From contig NC_014723.1 of the NCBI RefSeq assembly GCF_000198775.1, positions 19,896-27,633 on the forward strand: 7,738 nt of DNA, given 5' to 3'. Source of the stretch: Mycetohabitans rhizoxinica HKI 454. GTDB lineage: Bacteria; Pseudomonadota; Gammaproteobacteria; Burkholderiales; Burkholderiaceae. The notes beneath the pieces were generated by a model. That model did not search any database and was not told where the DNA came from. It was given only the letters and a program-made list of their open reading frames with translations. Made by a program: the position numbers and the translations under genes. Numbering within the stretch: position 1 is the first letter of the stretch; each line of letters starts with the position of its first letter. Positions 1 through 5,588 of the stretch are shown piece by piece.

Positions 1-56
1 TCGCCAGTCACATCGAAGCTTAAGCCGTTCGCTTTCGCCAGCCGGACCGGCCCGCT

Positions 57-215
57 ATGCGTTCGGTTTTCATTCTGAACTGCAATCTTCCTGCTCACTT
101 ACCGTATGCTGCGATCAAGGCTGCATCCGATAGGCGAAATGCTGGCATTCGGTACAGCTCTTCGGCTGCAGGCATAGCCTACCTTACCTATGCGCTGCTG
201 TCTCATAGCACCTAA
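57..215 (+). CDS. possible small hypothetical protein (52 aa), doubtful
   Basis: An ATG at 57 opens a 52-residue frame ending with TAA at 213-215, just before the first palindrome. The product starts MRSVFILNCNLPAHLPYAAI and ends in a mildly hydrophobic stretch (AAGIAYLTYALL) that could form a short helix. I do not recognise a family. No clear Shine-Dalgarno sequence precedes the ATG (the upstream bases are GGACCGGCCCGCT), which argues against translation. It is listed because its composition is more protein-like than the other frames of this stretch. It could equally be chance or a decayed gene end. Confidence 0.2.
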   Translation: MRSVFILNCNLPAHLPYAAIKAASDRRNAGIRYSSSAAGIAYLTYALLSHST

Positions 216-221
216 ACGCGT

Positions 222-238
222 TGTCCAAAGTTTGGACA
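222..238. repeat. parS: parS-like palindrome copy 1
   Basis: A perfect odd-length palindrome, TGTCCAAA-G-TTTGGACA, lies about 95 bp past the parB stop. The 15-bp core GTCCAAA-S-TTTGGAC occurs three times in the window, always next to parAB. The central base is G here and C in the other two copies, which means this copy points the other way. Being the ParB binding site is inferred from repetition and position. Confidence 0.65.
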
Positions 239-296
239 CGAGCCACGAACCAAGACCTTCCACTGCAATGGGCCGCAAAAACAGCCCCTACAACCC

Positions 297-313
297 TGTC
301 CAAACTTTGGACA
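297..313. repeat. parS: parS-like palindrome copy 2
   Basis: A perfect 17-bp palindrome, TGTCCAAA-C-TTTGGACA, lies 75 bp centre to centre from copy 1 and about 20 bp past the parB stop. A spacing of 75 bp is close to seven helical turns, so two bound proteins would sit on nearly the same face of the DNA. Function as a ParB centromere site is inferred. Confidence 0.65.
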
Positions 314-331
314 AGTTGAAACCTGGACTCG

Positions 332-1213
332 CTATCTAAGCAACTCAACGACGAATTTTTGCAGCTTGGCTGCTTTTTCATCGGATAGCGCTTCAGCCGC
401 TATCTTAACCACAACGTTCTTATGGTCGCGTGCGAAAGTTCCAACTTTGCTGCCATTTGACATCAAAGGGGTTTTTTGAGCTAGCGAGACACCACCACCG
501 CTCGTTCTCGCAATATGACTGGCGACCTTAGTCTGATCCAGCCGTCCTCGCTCCACAAGGGTGATAGCTTGATCGAGCCGCTCAATGAGATCGGGGGTAC
601 TCTCGCCGTCCTTCAGTACCTTGACGATATCCGCAGCCGCCACGCGACCGAGCAATGCTGGATTTGCCCGCAGCCGCTCCTGGACAGACTCAGGCAGAGC
701 GTGAAACGCTAGATAGCGATAAAGGTCCGACCGCTCAATACCTAAGTACTCCGCGAGTTTGGACCGCTGAGGGAACTGATCCATCACTAGCTTGATTCCG
801 AGTGCCACTTCGAAGTCAGCCAAGTCCTCGCGCTGTAAGTTTTCCACAAGCGCAAGTATCGCGGTCTTCGCATCATCCGCATCAATGACGAGCGCCTCGA
901 TTGTCGGCTGGTTCAACAATTTAACTGCTCGCCAGCGCCTTTCGCCAGCAATGAGCTGGTATCCGTCGCCTTTACAACGCAGCAGCACCGGTTCCCCGAG
1001 CCCGTCAGCGCTAATTGTGGTCGCGAGCTCGCGTATCTTGGCCTCATTAAAGACAGTACGTGGCTGGAACGGATTCGGCTCGATCTTGTCGACCGGAATC
1101 ATCATGTGCTGACGACCCACATCAAAATCGCTCGTATGGCTTGCCTCATGGTGCCGCTTGGTGTTCTCGGCAGCCTTCGCCTCAAGCATAACCTTCAAAT
1201 TTTTTGCTGCCAT
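332..1213 (-). CDS. parB: ParB-type plasmid partition protein
   Basis: Centromere-binding CTPase-type partition protein of the ParB/Spo0J family, 293 aa, full length for the family. In the sequence: PNPFQPR at residues 46-52; the nucleotide-binding arginine box GYQLIAGERRWRAVKLL around 84-100 with GERRWR at 90-95; the ENLQRED segment at 124-130; a helix-turn-helix around 147-168 (QRSKLAEYLGIERSDLYRYL); and a short C-terminal part (260-293) that would be the dimerisation region. The ATG at 1213 directly follows the parA TAG with no spacer, and a strong GGAGGT Shine-Dalgarno lies inside the last codons of parA, so the two are translated as one operon. Family knowledge: ParB loads at parS and slides as a CTP clamp, and the ParA ATPase moves the complex. 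The three nearby palindromes are its likely targets. The gene looks intact. Confidence 0.95.
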   Translation of the reverse strand: MAAKNLKVMLEAKAAENTKRHHEASHTSDFDVGRQHMMIPVDKIEPNPFQPRTVFNEAKIRELATTISADGLGEPVLLRCKGDGYQLIAGERRWRAVKLLNQPTIEALVIDADDAKTAILALVENLQREDLADFEVALGIKLVMDQFPQRSKLAEYLGIERSDLYRYLAFHALPESVQERLRANPALLGRVAAADIVKVLKDGESTPDLIERLDQAITLVERGRLDQTKVASHIARTSGGGVSLAQKTPLMSNGSKVGTFARDHKNVVVKIAAEALSDEKAAKLQKFVVELLR

Positions 1214-2026
1214 CTACACCTCCGCAGTTTGTGCCTTGAGGCCGAGCATCTTGATAAGCTCGCTCGACAGCTGGCGATACTCGCGAGCTACCTTGGACGA
1301 ACGGTCCAACGCATGCAAGCTTTGCTGCATGACTGCCGCCTGGTTCACCTTCGTGCTCGTCGAAATCTTTACTGGCAAAATTTCTCCAAATGTCTTAACT
1401 GCAGTGCTCTCGAGCATTTTACAAACCGTTTGACGCTCGTCGTGCTTGAGAAGCAGGGCGCCGAGAAGCTTGAGCGTTGGGTTAACGCGCTTAATCTTTT
1501 CTATGTGTTTTAACAAGTCCTCGGCACCGTACAGGCCGTACTGGGAGCCTGACTCAACCGGAACAATGACATGAGTAGCGGCGGCTATAGCGTTACTCGT
1601 GAGCAGCTTGAGGCTTGGTGGACAGTCAATCAGGATCACATCGTAGATGCCGTCCGCCGGCTCCAACTTCATACGAAGTTCTTCGGACGGCCGCGGAGTC
1701 TGATCCTTCAGTTCATCTTCGGCTTTGCCAAGCGCAAGCGACCCATAGATCAACGAAACACCGTCGATGTGGGTGTCCTCCTGAACCGCTCTTGGAAGAA
1801 TGTCGACGCCTCCAAGCAGAAGCTCAGCCGATGTCACCGTCACCGCGCTCGGGTGTTCTTTCCCGAGATGTAGGCTTGCGTTCGCCTGCGGATCCAGATC
1901 GACAACGAGAACATTCAATCCGGCGCTGGCAAAACCGTCAGCCAGGTTGATCGTTGTTGTCGTTTTGCCGACGCCACCCTTGTGGTTGGTCACGGCAAAA
2001 ACTTTTGTTTGTTTGAAAACGATCAT
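1214..2026 (-). CDS. parA: ParA-type partition ATPase
   Basis: Deviant Walker-type ATPase that positions plasmid copies by cycling on the nucleoid. With the ATG at 2026 it is 270 aa. Motifs: the deviant Walker A HKGGVGKTTT at residues 15-24 with the signature lysine at 16; switch DLDPQ at 43-47; Walker B-like VILIDCPP at 130-137; and the VPVESGSQYG segment near 155-164. There is no long N-terminal helix-turn-helix domain, so it resembles chromosomal and short plasmid ParA proteins rather than P1-type ParA. The frame stays open up to 2293, but those extra 89 residues have no ParA similarity and cross both the promoter and palindrome copy 3, so I choose the internal ATG. Its Shine-Dalgarno is weak. 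The stop abuts the parB start. Autoregulation through ParB at the upstream palindrome is inferred. Confidence 0.93.
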   Translation of the reverse strand: MIVFKQTKVFAVTNHKGGVGKTTTTINLADGFASAGLNVLVVDLDPQANASLHLGKEHPSAVTVTSAELLLGGVDILPRAVQEDTHIDGVSLIYGSLALGKAEDELKDQTPRPSEELRMKLEPADGIYDVILIDCPPSLKLLTSNAIAAATHVIVPVESGSQYGLYGAEDLLKHIEKIKRVNPTLKLLGALLLKHDERQTVCKMLESTAVKTFGEILPVKISTSTKVNQAAVMQQSLHALDRSSKVAREYRQLSSELIKMLGLKAQTAEV

Positions 2027-2055
2027 TTTGTGTGCGTTATATCCGGTTTCCGTGC

Positions 2056-2084
2056 ACGATACATTCACATTCGGTAGAAGTAAA
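2056..2084 (-). promoter_or_regulatory. candidate parAB promoter
   Basis: On the minus strand TTTACT (2084-2079) and TATCGT (2061-2056) are separated by 17 bp, a reasonable sigma-70 pair about 30 bp before the parA ATG. Palindrome copy 3 lies about 11 bp upstream of the -35 box, so a bound ParB could modulate transcription. The prediction rests on visual matching only. Confidence 0.4.
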
Positions 2085-2094
2085 TTCCAGACTC

Positions 2095-2109
2095 GTCCAA
2101 ACTTTGGAC
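2095..2109. repeat. parS: parS-like palindrome copy 3
   Basis: A perfect 15-bp palindrome, GTCCAAA-C-TTTGGAC, lies upstream of the parA promoter. The outer pair is C/A instead of T/A, so unlike copies 1 and 2 it does not extend to 17 bp. With those two it brackets the whole operon. It also marks the edge of the recombinase remnant, which begins within about 10-30 bp. Confidence 0.6.
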
Positions 2110-2118
2110 ACTGTAGCT

Positions 2119-2710
2119 GTAGGGCAACGGAAACCCAAGGTCGCCAGCGCAACAATGGGCGACTTCTCGCGGCATCTGAGCACGCAGGAGCAGCACTAAT
2201 GATGGCTCGAGATCGTTGGCAAGGGAAAACGCGCGCGAATCGTGCCGGCGTCGCCGGAGCTGATCGCTGAGCTAGCCCACTATCACCAAGCATGTGGCCT
2301 GCTTCCGTTGCCCGACCAAGCCGACACCACGCCGCTGGTCATGCCTTTTAAAGGCCAACGCCGCTGTCTGTCGCGCTCGATCCTCAATGGCGCGCAAGAA
2401 TATATTCAGCCGTACCGCGTCGTGGCTGCGGGCGCGCGGAGCCGAGTTCGCCAAGCGCGTCGACGAACTGGACCGTGCGTCGGCGCACTGGCTCAGGCAT
2501 ACCGCCGGGTCACATCAGGCCGACGGTGGCCTCGATCTGCGCACGGTGGGCGATAATCTGGGTCACGTGTCGCTGACCACCACAAGCCGATACCTGCACC
2601 AGCAAGAGGACACGCGGCACCGCGAGACGGTGGCCGGTCACAAAATGCACTGGCACGATGCGCCACTTATACCGCCCAATAGACAAAGCGAAGACAGATT
2701 CATCTCATAG
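2119..2710 (+). pseudogene. decayed tyrosine recombinase (phage-type integrase), catalytic domain remnant
   Basis: This is the catalytic half of a tyrosine recombinase, no longer translatable as one protein. Reading from about 2122: a box I-like segment (GQRKPKVASATMGDF) where the usual GLRxSEV arginine is still visible; two consecutive stops TAA-TGA at 2197-2202; then WLEIVGKGKRARIVPASPEL and DTTPLVMPFKGQRRCLSRS in the same frame. Around 2385-2396 the homology jumps to the next frame and continues as KNIFSRTASWLRARGAEF, the box II motif HWLRHTAGSH and LGHVSLTTTSRYLH with the nucleophile tyrosine, ending at TAG 2708-2710. The N-terminal core-binding half is missing, because the remnant starts directly after palindrome copy 3. 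The two stops could be TGG to TAA/TGA changes. It probably marks an old integration or rearrangement beside the partition locus. Confidence 0.85.
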
Positions 2711-2798
2711 ACTTTATATGCGGCGCGCCTCGCTCAATACCGCATCGATAACGGCCTAAAAAGATAGCTCGTTACCGCTAACACTGCTTGCACCAGAT

Positions 2799-3134
2799 TT
2801 ATCCCGCCATGACTTTGACCGGCTTGCCCACGCGAGCCAGCATGTCCACTAATGTGTCGATCGTAAACTTGCCCGCCTTTTTGTTTACTACGTCCGACAC
2901 GCGAGGCCGTGTAATATGCAATATCTGCGCAGCCTCCGCTTGTTTGAGATGATGAACCTCGATCCACGACGCGAGTTCGCCCATGAGTTGCTCTTTGAGC
3001 GCCATCGTCTGACTGATCAGCGCTTGCGACTTGGCTTGATACCGCCGCGCCTCGTCAGGCGCGAAGCCGAGTTCTACGAACAGGTTTGCTCCCGGCTTCG
3101 TCACATGCCGGATACTTGTATCAACTTTGTTCAT
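2799..3134 (-). CDS. HigA-like XRE-family antitoxin
   Basis: Small DNA-binding antitoxin, 111 aa, of the HigA-like XRE group (helix-turn-helix proteins paired with Gp49/RelE-type toxins). Residues 62-86 form the helix-turn-helix (LKQAEAAQILHITRPRVSDVV), followed by FTIDTLVDMLARVGKPVKV, a typical tail of this group. The ATG at 3134 overlaps the toxin stop as ATGA and is preceded by a good Shine-Dalgarno (GGAAGGGACAG), so it can be translated both by coupling and on its own. Family knowledge: the antitoxin binds the toxin and represses the shared promoter. No separate promoter is evident directly upstream, inside the toxin gene. It appears intact and full length. Confidence 0.88.
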   Translation of the reverse strand: MNKVDTSIRHVTKPGANLFVELGFAPDEARRYQAKSQALISQTMALKEQLMGELASWIEVHHLKQAEAAQILHITRPRVSDVVNKKAGKFTIDTLVDMLARVGKPVKVMAG

Positions 3135-3445
3135 CTCTGTCCCTTCCTTTCCCGGACAATCGCCCGATAGCGAGCCGCTGCGATCTCTTTGTCGGGCTTC
3201 GGCGTCGCTTGCGTCTTCTTTTGGAAGCAGTGCAATACGTAGATCGCTTCCTCGAATTTCGCCACGTACATTACCCGATAGATCCCGCTCACATCCCGGA
3301 TGCGAATCTCCCGTACTCCTGCGCTCACGTCGTCGAACGGCTTCCAGTCTTCAGGATCAAGCCCCACTTGAATTCGGCCCAGTTGAAAGCCCGCCTCTCG
3401 GCGAGCCTCAGACGGTTCAGCCAGCAATCCGTGCCTGCTCTTCAC
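3131..3445 (-). CDS. HigB-like (Gp49/RelE superfamily) toxin
   Basis: Probable mRNA-interfering toxin of the RelE/HigB superfamily (phage-derived Gp49-like group), 104 aa. Family landmarks are EARREAGFQLGRIQVGLDPEDWKPF at residues 13-37 (quoted in part: EARREAGFQL, DPEDWKPF), GVREIRIRD at 43-51, YRVMYVAKF at 57-65, YVLHCFQKKTQ at 69-79 and a final DKEIAAARYR at 85-94. The toxin precedes its antitoxin, the HigBA order. The only start in frame is GTG at 3445, which overlaps the TGA of the upstream recombinase remnant (GTGA). An in-frame stop lies five codons further upstream. The first 12 residues do not look like the usual beta-strand opening of the family, so the N-terminus may be shortened or replaced. 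Activity therefore cannot be assumed, though the core is intact. Confidence 0.85.
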   Translation of the reverse strand: MKSRHGLLAEPSEARREAGFQLGRIQVGLDPEDWKPFDDVSAGVREIRIRDVSGIYRVMYVAKFEEAIYVLHCFQKKTQATPKPDKEIAAARYRAIVRERKGQR

Positions 3446-3845
3446 TTCGATTTTCTCTTTTCATACACCCGATGCAGCCGCCGCGCAGGCTTTGCCACTT
3501 CGATCTCTTGCTGCTCTGGCCGCTCCAACCACGCCGGGTGCGTCGCCGTGTAAATCTCATTCATCTCCCGAATCGCCACCTGTGTGTACATCTGCGTGCT
3601 CGTGAGCTGCGCGTGGTGCAGCATTACCTGCATGAACCGCACGTCCGCTCCATTCTCCAGCATCAGCGTCACCATCGTGTGATGGAACAGGTGGCACGAA
3701 CCGCTCTTGTCCCCCGAACGCTTGGTGTAGTCCGATACCATCCATCCCAAGTTACGCGTGCCGATGCTGTCTCCCGCTCCCGCCGGAACAGCACACCTTC
3801 ATCCGCAGCTCGCGACAGCTGCGGCCGGGCTGATGTATGGATGGC
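3442..3845 (-). pseudogene. decayed XerC/D-like tyrosine recombinase, C-terminal remnant
   Basis: The C-terminal end of a second, different tyrosine recombinase. From about 3750 down the frame reads GWMVSDYTKRSG, CHLFHHTMVTLMLENGADVRF, MLHHAQLTSTQMYTQV and IYTATHPAWL, matching the box II-to-tyrosine region of XerC/D-like and IS-linked recombinases. The HxxR arginine is replaced by histidine (HLFH) and the LGH motif reads LHH, while the tyrosine remains. Further upstream, ARPQLSRAADEGVLF (about 3840-3793) continues the homology in another frame, so there is a frameshift near 3755-3790. Nothing recognisable precedes about 3845. The open part has only a TTG to start with. It cannot be catalytically competent as it stands. 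Its stop overlaps the toxin GTG, so transcription through this remnant may feed the toxin-antitoxin pair. Confidence 0.8.
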
Positions 3846-4028
3846 CGGGCAGGCTGCCTACGACCTTTGGCAGGCACGCCAAAGGCACCTCACGTGCAGC
3901 ACGCACCGATCGAAGAAGCCCCATTGCCGCGCTAGCAATCGAGGTGTTCTTGGTTTGGTAATCCGGTACCTACACTACAGGATCATGAGGCCACTCATTG
4001 GGTTCACCAACTACCGCCTATGCCTCGC

Positions 4029-4427
4029 TCAGGCCTCACCAAGGGTCGGGGACTGTGTCACTGCATGCGTCGCTGGGCGTTGCCACCCAATAGGGCCGGC
4101 GGTTCGACCCGATGCAGACTTAGCCTGCGCGCGCCGCGCTTTTTCAGTGTCGGTGTTGATGCGATGCAGCGCCGCCAAGCTGCCTTCAAGCGCACCGATC
4201 TACTGGCACGCGTCACCCAGTTGCGCCTGAAATTTAGCGTGGTGCTGCGCCGCATTCTGCTCAACCCGCCGTACAACGGCATCGCGCTCTTGGATCAGGC
4301 GCGCGGTGTCGGCCCGCAATTTATCGAGTTAGCGAGCACAATCGGCGCACGCTTGGGTCAGCGCTGACTCTCGCTCTTGTGCGTCGCGCTGCAAGCGCTC
4401 TTGTCTGGCGACAACTATTTTTGCCGG
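4029..4427 (-). pseudogene. interrupted coiled-coil gene, KfrA-like
   Basis: One minus-strand frame reads as a long charged coiled coil from 4427 to a TGA at 4031-4029: ARQERLQRDAQERESALTQA, then LDKLRADTARLIQERDAVV, then NAAQHHAKFQAQLGDACQ, then GALEGSLAALHRINTDTEKA. Two in-frame stops interrupt it: TAA at 4331-4329 (ACADCAR-stop-LDKL) and TAG at 4202-4200 (GDACQ-stop-IGAL). Both sit where glutamine would fit the helix and both are one C-to-T change from CAA or CAG. Long alanine/glutamine/arginine coiled coils of this type are known from KfrA-like plasmid DNA-binding proteins and similar plasmid coiled-coil proteins. The N-terminal DNA-binding domain is not found upstream, where a TGA closes the frame at 4430-4428. 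The KfrA assignment is by style only. Confidence 0.6.
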
Positions 4428-4488
4428 TCACAATAGGTAGATTTGCCAATGGCACAAGGGATACAGCATTCAATAAACTACAAATTAC

Positions 4489-4502
4489 GTAACATATGTT
4501 AC
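4489..4502. promoter_or_regulatory. 14-bp perfect palindrome, operator-like
   Basis: GTAACATATGTTAC is perfectly self-complementary over 14 bp and sits in an AT-rich patch about 60 bp upstream (minus-strand sense) of the coiled-coil remnant. That is where an autorepressor of that gene would bind. Operator function is inferred and no partner protein is identified in the window. Confidence 0.4.
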
Positions 4503-4590
4503 AAAAAACAGTGCCGGCGCAGTTCTGCCCGAATAGCGCCTCAAACTGCCGTCGATACACCTGCCAACCACCCTTCCTGTCGCGAAAAAC

Positions 4591-4674
4591 CGTGAAACAA
4601 TTGCCCTATTACAGCGCTCTGCCTTGCTGCCATTGGTTTTCCGGCTAGGGCGTTTAAATCGTCATTGTTTCACG
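4591..4674. repeat. 11-bp inverted repeat pair, 62 bp apart
   Basis: CGTGAAACAAT (4591-4601) and ATTGTTTCACG (4664-4674) are exact reverse complements separated by 62 bp. Each contains one half of the well-known chromosomal parS consensus (TGTTTCAC/GTGAAACA), but the halves are far apart and in the wrong relative order for a normal parS. They could be the ends of a small inserted or folded element. No flanking target duplication is evident. Confidence 0.4.
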
Positions 4675-4904
4675 CAGACGGGTTCCAAGTATGGCTGACT
4701 TATCGTGCCACCGTATTCGCCGTCCATCTTGAGACAAACCCAGCCTTGACAGCGCACGAGTCCACTGGGGCAGCGCGGCCACGCAATTCAAGCGTTGAGC
4801 GGTTTGCAGCGGCTTGATGCTTGAAAGGGCAGCGCGGCGCTCACAGCAAAACTGTCAACTATGGTTGGAAACCAGCAAGTCTACCTAGTCGACATACCAT
4901 CGGG

Positions 4905-4952
4905 GTGAGCTTTTACGGGAGGCGCTCACGTTGTAGCGTGCGCTACAACGTG
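4905..4952. repeat. adjacent dyads, including a 26-bp near-perfect inverted repeat
   Basis: CACGTTGTAGCG (4927-4938) and CGCTACAACGTG (4941-4952) are exact complements with only TG between them. Directly before, and sharing the CAC, GTGAGC (4905-4910) pairs with GCTCAC (4924-4929). No T-run follows on either strand, so an intrinsic terminator is unlikely. A two-base centre is too tight for an RNA hairpin loop without opening a pair or more, and it fits a site for a dimeric DNA-binding protein better. It lies about 145 bp past the end of the XRE gene. Confidence 0.5.
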
Positions 4953-5095
4953 CGTAGAATCTAGTTTTACCTGCTCATTTTTGCGCTCGTGCCACATGCG
5001 TTGCGATAAGCACACTGAGTCCTGTTCTGAACAACGCAGCGTACACGCACGGGCGTGGCGCACTCGATACGATGCCACGCGGCACCCTCGCCGTG

Positions 5096-5488
5096 TCAAC
5101 TCGCGGCTTTCCGACCACGCCTGCGAGCGGCCGTGCGAGTGCCGGTCACCATCACAATGGCCTCGTCCAGCAGATGTTCCAGTGCCTCCTGCTGCGTGGG
5201 CGATAACGCCGCCAACTTCGCGTGCATGCGCATAGCGCAGTCCAGCGCACCGGTGCCCCCTTCTGCCACCAAATCCACGAGGCGACAGTCGAGCAACTGC
5301 GCGAGCTGCGCCAACCGGTCAAGACCGGGCAGCACCCTGCCGCGCTCTATCTGGGACAGCGAGGCCTGCGCCAGCCCCGCCGCTTCCGAGAGCTGTTCCT
5401 GTGTCAGTCCACGCAGCCTGCGCTGTCGCGCGATGGCTTGGCCTATCGTTCGCGCGAGTTTGCTGCGCGACTCATTCTCCTGCGCCAC
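5096..5488 (-). CDS. XRE-family helix-turn-helix transcriptional regulator
   Basis: A 130-aa DNA-binding protein of the XRE/Cro-CI type. Residues 10-70 form the domain (AIARQRRLRGLTQEQLSEAA, then GLAQASLSQIERGRVLPGLDRLAQLAQLLDC in consecutive segments), with the recognition helix around ASLSQIERG at 42-50. Residues 85-112 (MRMHAKLAALSPTQQEALEHLL) are probably a helical dimerisation or ligand-free tail, and the end TAARRRGRKAAS is very basic. The start is GTG at 5488; the nearby ATG is out of frame. A good Shine-Dalgarno (GGGAAGGG) precedes the GTG. It is divergent from the membrane protein gene at 5601 with 112 bp between them, and their promoters overlap, so it most likely represses itself and that neighbour. 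No toxin partner lies beside it, so I do not call it an antitoxin. Confidence 0.88.
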   Translation of the reverse strand: MAQENESRSKLARTIGQAIARQRRLRGLTQEQLSEAAGLAQASLSQIERGRVLPGLDRLAQLAQLLDCRLVDLVAEGGTGALDCAMRMHAKLAALSPTQQEALEHLLDEAIVMVTGTRTAARRRGRKAAS

Positions 5489-5501
5489 CTGCCCTTCCCG
5501 T

Positions 5502-5540
5502 TAAACCGAAACCGCGAGTGTGCGGATAGGAGTCGGTTTA
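5502..5540. promoter_or_regulatory. nested dyad in the divergent promoter region, likely operator
   Basis: TAAACCGA (5502-5509) and TCGGTTTA (5533-5540) are exact complements 23 bp apart, and inside them CCGC and GCGG pair as well. The right arm overlaps the proposed -35 box of the plus-strand promoter, and the left arm lies just before the Shine-Dalgarno of the XRE gene. Binding by the XRE protein is inferred from position. Confidence 0.45.
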
Positions 5541-5588
5541 CAGAAGAAGGTCGTACGTAATAATATTTGTAATACATTATTTTCTAAA
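5537..5588. promoter_or_regulatory. overlapping divergent promoters
   Basis: Plus strand: TTTACA (5537-5542), an 18-bp spacer and TAATAT (5561-5566), leading to the membrane protein. Minus strand: TTTAGA (5588-5583), a 17-bp spacer and TATTAT (5565-5560), leading to the XRE gene. The two -10 boxes share bases, so only one polymerase could use the region at a time. The area is markedly AT-rich compared with its surroundings. This is visual consensus matching and is not proven. Confidence 0.4.

Larger units (their letters stand above)
1..331. other. gene-poor region downstream of parB, carrying two parS-like palindromes
   Basis: I see no recognisable protein family here on either strand. The region lies downstream of the parB stop and holds two perfect 17-bp palindromes, listed separately. 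Between and around them the sequence shows no iterons and no DnaA-box cluster. A minus-strand open frame covering 184-381 overlaps parB and both palindromes and has no family character, so I treat it as a shadow. The role is inferred to be that of a centromere-like flank of the partition operon. Confidence 0.5.
4428..5095. other. gene-free stretch with several inverted repeats
   Basis: I find no convincing coding region on either strand over about 670 bases. A minus-strand frame starting with GTG at 4560 has a fair Shine-Dalgarno (GGAAGG) but runs out of phase into the coiled-coil remnant and has no family character. The stretch holds an AT-rich patch (about 4461-4510) with a 14-bp palindrome, a pair of 11-bp inverted repeats (4591-4601 and 4664-4674), a 12-bp direct repeat GGGCAGCGCGGC at 4768-4779 and 4827-4838, a TTCAAGC/GCTTGAA pair (4787-4793 and 4819-4825), and a strong dyad at 4927-4952. 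It may be a regulatory or replication-related region, or decayed genes. No iterons or DnaA boxes are evident. Confidence 0.5.

Noticed and set aside
438..452. TTCCAACTTTG in parB as a fourth parS copy
   Set aside because: It matches the palindrome only partly, and its arms do not pair as in the three true copies. A half-site GTTTGGAC at 757-764 likewise lacks its partner.
2027..2293. N-terminal extension of ParA by 89 residues
   Set aside because: It has no ParA similarity, crosses the likely promoter and palindrome copy 3, and overlaps recombinase debris on the other strand. The internal ATG gives a normal ParA length.
4095..4115. GGTTCGACCC resembling a tRNA T-arm
   Set aside because: There is no cloverleaf: no acceptor stem, anticodon arm or D-arm can be built around it, and it lies in the coiled-coil remnant.
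3127..4230. Long plus-strand frame of 367 codons
   Set aside because: It is antisense to the toxin, the recombinase remnant and the coiled-coil remnant. It is Arg/Ser/Pro-rich with no recognisable domain, typical of shadow frames in GC-rich DNA.
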